From assembly GCA_963745675.1 (NCBI GenBank), contig CAVUYM010000027.1, forward strand, positions 124,001 through 188,000: a DNA stretch of 64,000 bases, in the 5' to 3' direction. This document shows positions 59,019-64,000 of this stretch, piece after piece. Position numbers and translations under genes: made by a program. Below the pieces are notes generated by a model that had not been told where the DNA came from, did no database searches, and saw only the letters and a list, made by a program, of their open reading frames with translations. Within the stretch, counting starts at the first letter, position 1, and each line of letters opens with the position of its first letter. This stretch comes from JAUIIK01 sp963745675. GTDB taxonomy: Bacteria > Chloroflexota > Chloroflexia > Thermomicrobiales > CFX8.

Positions 59019-60222
59019 TTAGTTTCGCCCGCTGCGGCTTCCAGCCTGGAAGATCAGACGCTGATTCTCCCGTGCTTGCTGATCGGCTGAGATGTAACTA
59101 TTGAGGAATGATTGCCGAGCATCGGCGAAAGTTCCTGCGCCTATTGACATTCGCATTTCTTCCATTTGGCGCGCGATGAATCGCAAGTTGTGTATCGAAG
59201 CGAGCCGATAGGCGAGTAGCTCGCCAGTTCGGAACAAATGATGCAAATAACCGACGCTGAAGGTCTTGCAGGTGTAGCAGTCACATTCTGAATCAACGGC
59301 TGTCTGGTCGTCACTGTAGCGCGCGGCCCGGATATTGATTCGACCTTTGGCCGTGAATAGCCCACCATGCCTCGCGACTCTGGTTGGGAGGACACAGTCG
59401 AACATATCGACGCCTTGTGCGACGGCGTTCCACAGATCTTCCGGGGAACCGACCCCCATGAGATATCTCGGGCGGTCTGCGTCGAGTTCTTGTATCGACG
59501 CGTTGAGCATTTCAGCCAGGACTGATTTCGGTTCTCCGACGCTTAGCCCACCTATGGCAAGCCCATCTACGGGTGAATCATTGAGGAAAGCTGCCGCACG
59601 ATTTCGTCGACGCGTGTCAAAGCCACCCTGGCAAATGCCGAAGAGGAGCGGTCTGATTTCAGCTGATTGATCGACGCTTCCACCAAATGCGGCGATGTTC
59701 CGCGGCAGCCATCGTTCAGTTAGATTCATGGCGTGCAATTGCTCGGCTTCGGTTGCGTCGTAGCCAGTGCAAACGTCCAACGCCATACTGATATCAGCAC
59801 CGAGTTGGCGCTGAATTCGAATGGCATCTTCAGGCCGCAAGCGGTGTTCTGAACCGTCGATATGCGATCGGAAAACGACTCCGTCATCCTCAAGTGTCCG
59901 GCGCTTGGCCAGGCTAAAGACTTGGAATCCGCCGGAATCGGTCAGGACCGGCCCATCCCAATGCATGAACTTCGCAACACCACCGAATCTTTCGATCCGA
60001 TCGCCTGCCGGGACGGAGCATCAGGTGGTAGGTGTTTGCCAGAACGATTTGCGCACCGGTGCGTCGCACATCTTCGGGGTCGAGCGCCTTCACCGCTGCT
60101 TGAGTACCGACGGGCATGAATGCAGGGGTATCGACGACTCCGCCCGGGAGACGTAAGCGCCCTAGCCTCGCGCTATTGTCTGTTGCGAGAACGCTAAATC
60201 TCTTCAGTGGGTTGCTGCTCAT
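59019..60222 (-). CDS. tgt: Queuine/preQ1 tRNA-ribosyltransferase (one frameshift)
   Basis: The enzyme exchanges guanine-34 of tRNA for preQ1. From ATG 60222 it reads RLGRLRLPGGVVDTPAFMPVGTQAAVKAL and ANTYHLMLRPG. One extra base near 60006 shifts the frame, and it resumes as GDRIERFGGVAKFMHWDGPVLTDSGGFQVFSL (catalytic Asp region), then CQGGFD, AIGGLSVGEP and DMFDCVLPTRVARHG. The zinc motif CDCYTCKTFSVGYLHHLF is present. Combined length of about 400 residues is normal. Conserved sequence on both sides of a single indel suggests an assembly error. Confidence 0.9.
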
Positions 60223-60233
60223 GATCACGCTGA

Positions 60234-60881
60234 ATGGTTCGCATAGAAGGCTGCAAATTGAAGCATCTAAGATCCAAACTGTTGAATGTCGCGTTCCGAA
60301 TGTTATACGGACATCTCGTATTCTTCCACGAGCTTGCGGGACGCGCCCTTTGGGGCGGTGCATGGAGCGCACGTCGTGTCTACTGCATTGACGAAATATC
60401 CAACGCTGCAACGTGCATCGATCTCGGAGCGGGTGAAGGTCGCCTGATACGAGACGCGACAAAACGCATGTTCGATGTGCGAGGGGTCGAACCGTCGGAT
60501 GCGATGCGGACTTCGGCCTGGAGCAACGGTACCTATCTGCTCGCTGGAACATCGATTGCCATGCCATTCGCAAGCAAATCGATTGATGTAATCACCATCA
60601 CTTATCCAGGCGATTGGATATTTCTGGATACGTCCTGGTTGGAGTTTGAGAGAGTGACCTCAGATGCGGCGAAAATCGTAATCCTCGTTGGCGGAAACTA
60701 CACGTCTGGTCCGGGTGCCTTGGCCCGCAGACTGCTCAGCCGAATTTCCTACGGAAAATCCTCGGCCCATGACGTTGAGCTGGCAGCTGCGGCTCGCGCC
60801 GGGTTCGATGTCAACTTGAAGACGGTCAACGACCGTTGGGGCAAATGCATACTCTTGATCGCGGAGCGGTCGCGCGACTAG
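60234..60881 (+). CDS. Class I SAM-dependent methyltransferase
   Basis: A 215-residue protein with the cofactor motif TCIDLGAGEGRLIRDA near residue 60, the acidic end of strand 2 in VRGVEPSDAM, and IDVITITYPGDWIF near 125 as motif IV. It resembles small Ubie/PhcB-like methyltransferases, but the substrate is not evident. It is divergent from tgt with only 11 bases between starts, and convergent with tatA. Confidence 0.75.
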   Translation: MVRIEGCKLKHLRSKLLNVAFRMLYGHLVFFHELAGRALWGGAWSARRVYCIDEISNAATCIDLGAGEGRLIRDATKRMFDVRGVEPSDAMRTSAWSNGTYLLAGTSIAMPFASKSIDVITITYPGDWIFLDTSWLEFERVTSDAAKIVILVGGNYTSGPGALARRLLSRISYGKSSAHDVELAAAARAGFDVNLKTVNDRWGKCILLIAERSRD

Positions 60882-60883
60882 TC

Positions 60884-61420
60884 CTATTCGTCCATTGAAA
60901 GAAGATCATCCCCGTCGGGAGCCGAAAGCAAGTCGTCGACCGGTTCGGCCGCACCATTCGGTGAACGATGGGTTGCGGGAGCGCTTTTTGCTTGCGCCTC
61001 GCCGGGCGAACTTCCTGATGTCCCGAAATTTGCCGTCTTACGCGTTCCACTCGCCGTCGGCTCAGCAACCTGATCGAGTTTTGGCTGATGAGTGCGAGCC
61101 CGGGGCGCTGTATTCGAGGCATCGTCCAGTTTGGAAGCACTCGCCACGGTGGAGTTGACGTCGTCCGCCACACTTTGGATGTCTTTACGCAGCCCGGTAG
61201 CCGTTTGGCGCATTTCGGATTCAAGTTCGCGATATGTTCCGCGCACTTCCGAAATCGAGTCTTCAAAGTCACCAGTGATCTCGCGAGTGGCCTTGCGAAT
61301 CTCGCGAACGGTTCGTCCGGCTTCGCCCATAATTTCTGGAAGACGACCCGGTCCGAAGATGATCAGAGCGATCACAACGATGACCAGCGCTTCCATTGCA
61401 CCGATACCTAAAAATCCCAT
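60884..61420 (-). CDS. tatA: Sec-independent protein translocase TatA/TatB family
   Basis: A 178-residue protein with an N-terminal membrane helix (IGAMEALVIVVIALIIF), the FGPGRLPEIMGEAGR hinge and an amphipathic helix with REIRKATREITGDFE, diagnostic for TatA/B. A long acidic, Ala/Pro-rich tail ends in two DDLLS repeats. The length and the Gly-Pro hinge fit TatB at least as well as TatA. It forms or assists the pore that exports folded twin-arginine substrates. No tatC is in the window. Confidence 0.9.
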   Translation of the reverse strand: MGFLGIGAMEALVIVVIALIIFGPGRLPEIMGEAGRTVREIRKATREITGDFEDSISEVRGTYRELESEMRQTATGLRKDIQSVADDVNSTVASASKLDDASNTAPRARTHQPKLDQVAEPTASGTRKTANFGTSGSSPGEAQAKSAPATHRSPNGAAEPVDDLLSAPDGDDLLSMDE

Positions 61421-61567
61421 AAGTCAGCGTCTCCGGGTGATAGTAAAGGGTAGCATTTCCTCAAAAAAGTCCCGTTTCAGGCGCGCGTGGAGTATATCAC
61501 TGCTCCCGTTGAGTCTCGCAGTCTACGATAGACTACGTGCGTCCACCGTAAAGTGGATGGAGGGGTA

Positions 61568-62239
61568 GTGATCCGTCGTGTTTTGCAATCTATTCGACGT
61601 CATGAAGAGCCGGATCTTGTGGTGTCACGTCTAATCGTCGGTCTCGGCAACGTCGGGGCCAAGTATTCCGGTACCCGTCACAATCTGGGATTCGAAGTAG
61701 TAGACCTGCTTGCGAGTCGCAACAACGCCAGTGCATCGAGAACGCGCTTCGATGCGCGCATTCGGGAGATAATCATCGGAGGCGAGAAAGTCGTTCTCGC
61801 AGCGCCAACGACGATGATGAACAATAGCGGGCACGCAGTCGCTCAGCTGGCAAATTGGTACAAACTCCCGGCCAACAAAATACTCGTCGTCTTCGACGAA
61901 ATGGACATAGCCTTTGGAAACATCCGCTTGCGACCTAATGGTGGATCGGGTGGCCACAATGGGGTGCGATCGGTCATCGAGCAACTAGGCACGAACGATT
62001 TCCATCGTTTGCGCATCGGGGTCGGTCGACCGACGTCTGGATCTACGATAGGTTTTCTTCTTTCGAGATTCTCGGTCGAGCAGCGGCGATTCGTTCCTGA
62101 CATAGTGTCGCTGGCCGCTGATGCATCGGAAAGCTGGGTACGTTTTGGCATGGATGCCACGATGAATGAGTACAACACACGAAGTGTTGACACGCGCCAT
62201 GAGAGCGCGGCTGGCTCGCCGCAACTACGGGGGAATTGA
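61568..62239 (+). CDS. pth: Peptidyl-tRNA hydrolase
   Basis: A 223-residue hydrolase that recycles peptidyl-tRNA. Catalytic residues are present: His in GTRHNLGFEVVD, Asn in PTTMMNNSGHAV, Asp in VVFDEMDIAFG, and the GGSGGHNGVRSVIEQLGTNDF loop. The usual GNPG turn is GNVG. GTG 61568 follows GGAGGGG; the conserved part begins at residue 20 (RLIVGLGN), so GTG 61619 is an alternative start. TGA overlaps the next ATG by one base (TGATG), so translation is coupled. Confidence 0.95.
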   Translation: MIRRVLQSIRRHEEPDLVVSRLIVGLGNVGAKYSGTRHNLGFEVVDLLASRNNASASRTRFDARIREIIIGGEKVVLAAPTTMMNNSGHAVAQLANWYKLPANKILVVFDEMDIAFGNIRLRPNGGSGGHNGVRSVIEQLGTNDFHRLRIGVGRPTSGSTIGFLLSRFSVEQRRFVPDIVSLAADASESWVRFGMDATMNEYNTRSVDTRHESAAGSPQLRGN

Positions 62240-63090
62240 TGGAAATTACGAGAGTTACAGTAGTCGGCGCCGGCACCATGGGCCGTGGGATCACGCAGGT
62301 ACTCGCCCAATCCGGGATCGTTGTGACGATGACGGATCGGGATGAAGAGTCGGTCAGCGCAGGCCTTGAGGCAATCGGGAACTCACTTGGCAGAGCCGTA
62401 GCGCGGGGTCGGATCGACCAGGAGGATGCCGATCTTGCGATGAGCCTGGTCGAGGTCGAAGTGGGTTTCGAGTCCGTCCGGTCTGCTGATCTCGTTATCG
62501 AAGCTGTCGTTGAACAGGCCGACGTCAAGCGGGCGGTCTTTCGCAATCTCGACCAATTGGCGCCGGAACAGACGATTCTGGCCTCGAATACGTCATCGAT
62601 ATCCATTACTTCTCTTGGGTCGGTGACGAAACGCCCAGATCTCGTCGTAGGGATGCATTTCTTCAATCCTGTTCCGGTGATGAGCCTGGTCGAAGTTGTC
62701 AGAGGTTTCGACACATCTGACCAGTGTGTGGAAGCAACGATAAATCTGGCTCGAAAAGCCGGAAAGACTCCGGTGGAGGTCCGCGACTTTCCCGGTTTCG
62801 TCTCTAATCGAGTGCTTATGCCGATGATCAATGAGGCGGTGTTCTGCCTGATGGAGGGCGTGGCAACGCGCGAAAGCATTGATGAAGTGATGAATCTGGG
62901 TATGAATCATCCCATGGGACCGCTCGCACTTGCGGACCTAATCGGGCTCGATGTCTGCCTCGACATTCTCATCGTCCTTCAACGCGATCTAGGCGATCCA
63001 AAATACAGACCGTGCCCACTTCTACGACAGTACGTCGAGGCGGGTAGATTGGGCCGCAAAACTGGACGTGGATTCTTTGAATATAGCTAG
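62239..63090 (+). CDS. 3-hydroxybutyryl-CoA (3-hydroxyacyl-CoA) dehydrogenase
   Basis: A 283-residue NAD-dependent enzyme acting in beta-oxidation or butanoate metabolism. It has VVGAGTMGRGITQVLAQSG (NAD-binding) at the N-terminus, ASNTSSISIT near residue 117, the catalytic His in GMHFFNPVPVM, DFPGFVSNRVLMPMINEA near 190, and NHPMGPLALADLIGLD near 225. ATG 62239 overlaps the pth stop. An acyl-CoA dehydrogenase follows 17 bases later, so the two are a fatty-acid degradation operon. Confidence 0.94.
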   Translation: MEITRVTVVGAGTMGRGITQVLAQSGIVVTMTDRDEESVSAGLEAIGNSLGRAVARGRIDQEDADLAMSLVEVEVGFESVRSADLVIEAVVEQADVKRAVFRNLDQLAPEQTILASNTSSISITSLGSVTKRPDLVVGMHFFNPVPVMSLVEVVRGFDTSDQCVEATINLARKAGKTPVEVRDFPGFVSNRVLMPMINEAVFCLMEGVATRESIDEVMNLGMNHPMGPLALADLIGLDVCLDILIVLQRDLGDPKYRPCPLLRQYVEAGRLGRKTGRGFFEYS

Positions 63091-63107
63091 TTAGGGGAAT
63101 CTTGGAC

Positions 63108-64000
63108 ATGGTATCCACTCAGCTCCCCCTCACCTCCGATCAGGTGGCGATACGCGATGTAACGCGCGAATTCGCGCAGGAGGTTGTCGCGCCGCTAGCC
63201 GACGAACGCGATGAAAACCAGGAGTTCCCGGCGAAGGAAGTCGAAGCCGCTGCCGCCGTCGGGCTACTGGGAATGACTATTCCTGAAGACTATGACGGCT
63301 TTCCGCTCGATGCGGTTTCGATAGCACTCGCGTACGAAGAGCTTGCCAAAGTTTCGGCCTCCGTTTCCGTGATCCTTTCTGTCCACAACACGCTCGTTGC
63401 CCAGGCTATCGCCGAACATGCGACCGATCAGGTGCGTGGTACGTATTTACCCGACATGGCTTCTGGAGCGCGGATAGGATCGTATGCCCTCACTGAGCCA
63501 GAGGCAGGCTCCGACGCTGCTTCGATTCGGACACGGGCGATTCGCGTCGAGGGCGGCTATGAACTCTCGGGTGAGAAAGTCTTCATAAGCTCGGCCGGGC
63601 ATGCGGGAGTGATCGTCGCATTCGCGGTAACTGATCCTGACATGCGAACTTCTCAACGGATCACAGCCTTCGTCGTCGATCCAGCTGACGATGGTGTCGA
63701 AGTCGGTCCGCCGGAAAAGAAACTCGGCATTCTTGCTTCAGAGATCTGTTCAATCCGTTTTGATCGCTGCTTCGTCGACGATAGTTGCGTGCTCGGGACG
63801 GTTGGCGGTGGATTTGGCATCGCAATGGGCTTGCTTAGTTCTGGACGCATCGGAATCGCTGCTCAAGCTGCGGGAATCGCCGCCGCGGCGCTCGAAAAGA
63901 GCCGTGACTACGCAATGACGCGCAAGCAATTTGGGTCACCAATCTCGGATTTCCAGGCGATTCAATGGAAACTGGCCGATATGTCAACGGATTTAGAAGC
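63108..64000 (+). CDS. Acyl-CoA dehydrogenase (3' end outside window)
   Basis: The frame starts at ATG 63108 and is open to the right edge (297 codons of about 380). Seen are the N-terminal helical domain (EEVVAPLADERDENQEFP-like), the FAD-contact motif SYALTEPEAGSDAASI near residue 125, SGEKVFISSAGHAGVIVAFA near 148, and the C-terminal helices GRIGIAAQAAGIAAAALE and TRKQFGSPISDFQAIQWKLADM. The catalytic Glu would lie beyond the edge. It follows 3-hydroxyacyl-CoA dehydrogenase in one operon. A GGGGA precedes the start. Confidence 0.93.
   Translation, partial: MVSTQLPLTSDQVAIRDVTREFAQEVVAPLADERDENQEFPAKEVEAAAAVGLLGMTIPEDYDGFPLDAVSIALAYEELAKVSASVSVILSVHNTLVAQAIAEHATDQVRGTYLPDMASGARIGSYALTEPEAGSDAASIRTRAIRVEGGYELSGEKVFISSAGHAGVIVAFAVTDPDMRTSQRITAFVVDPADDGVEVGPPEKKLGILASEICSIRFDRCFVDDSCVLGTVGGGFGIAMGLLSSGRIGIAAQAAGIAAAALEKSRDYAMTRKQFGSPISDFQAIQWKLADMSTDLE

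Overview
The window reads as a bacterial chromosome segment of moderate GC, probably a mesophilic Chloroflexota (Thermomicrobia-like) organism. This is inferred from gene style: DNRLRE-type surface modules, a CopC-CopD-cytochrome fusion, a secreted pentapeptide protein, FecR-like proteins and LLM oxidoreductases. No rRNA or other decisive marker is present, so the lineage is tentative. I see no tRNA, rRNA or CRISPR.

Layout. 0-9.6 kb: an ABC-2 drug/lipid type transporter, a Tag-like DNA glycosylase, an MFS exporter, a Na+/H+ antiporter fused to a rhodanese domain that is interrupted by a UGA codon at a conserved Cys position, a GYD protein, an LLM flavin oxidoreductase, a lipoprotein and an OmpR-type response regulator. 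9.6-13.2 kb: gene-poor, holding one degenerate histidine kinase. 13.2-30 kb: a cell-surface glycosylation/hydrolase island. It contains two large secreted metallophosphoesterase proteins with DNRLRE modules (one also carrying a GH99-like domain), an operon GT39 mannosyltransferase > phospholipase C-like phosphoesterase > Ig-like membrane protein > GH99-like hydrolase with 4-8 base overlaps, and a GT2-GtrA-HprK-like triple fusion. A working model is polyprenyl-phosphate sugar synthesis, flipping, transfer and trimming at the surface. 30.5-34.5 kb: copper/cytochrome membrane genes. 35-43 kb: Rsm22-like methyltransferase, DUF1028 protein, a pseudokinase-type sensor, a MarR-MFS divergent pair and a second MFS carrier. 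43-52.3 kb: a run of genes broken by stops and single-base indels (pentapeptide protein, methyltransferase, gamma-glutamyltransferase, amidohydrolase, heterodimeric ABC exporter) with an intact Rieske protein among them. 52.5-64 kb: housekeeping genes (HTH regulator, alr, nnr, acpS, ugd, FecR-like, tgt, tatA, pth, 3-hydroxyacyl-CoA dehydrogenase, acyl-CoA dehydrogenase).

A general caution: at least 20 single-base frameshifts interrupt otherwise well conserved genes, including housekeeping ones such as tgt and nnr. Residual long-read assembly error is a serious explanation, and every broken gene and the UGA finding must be read with that in mind.
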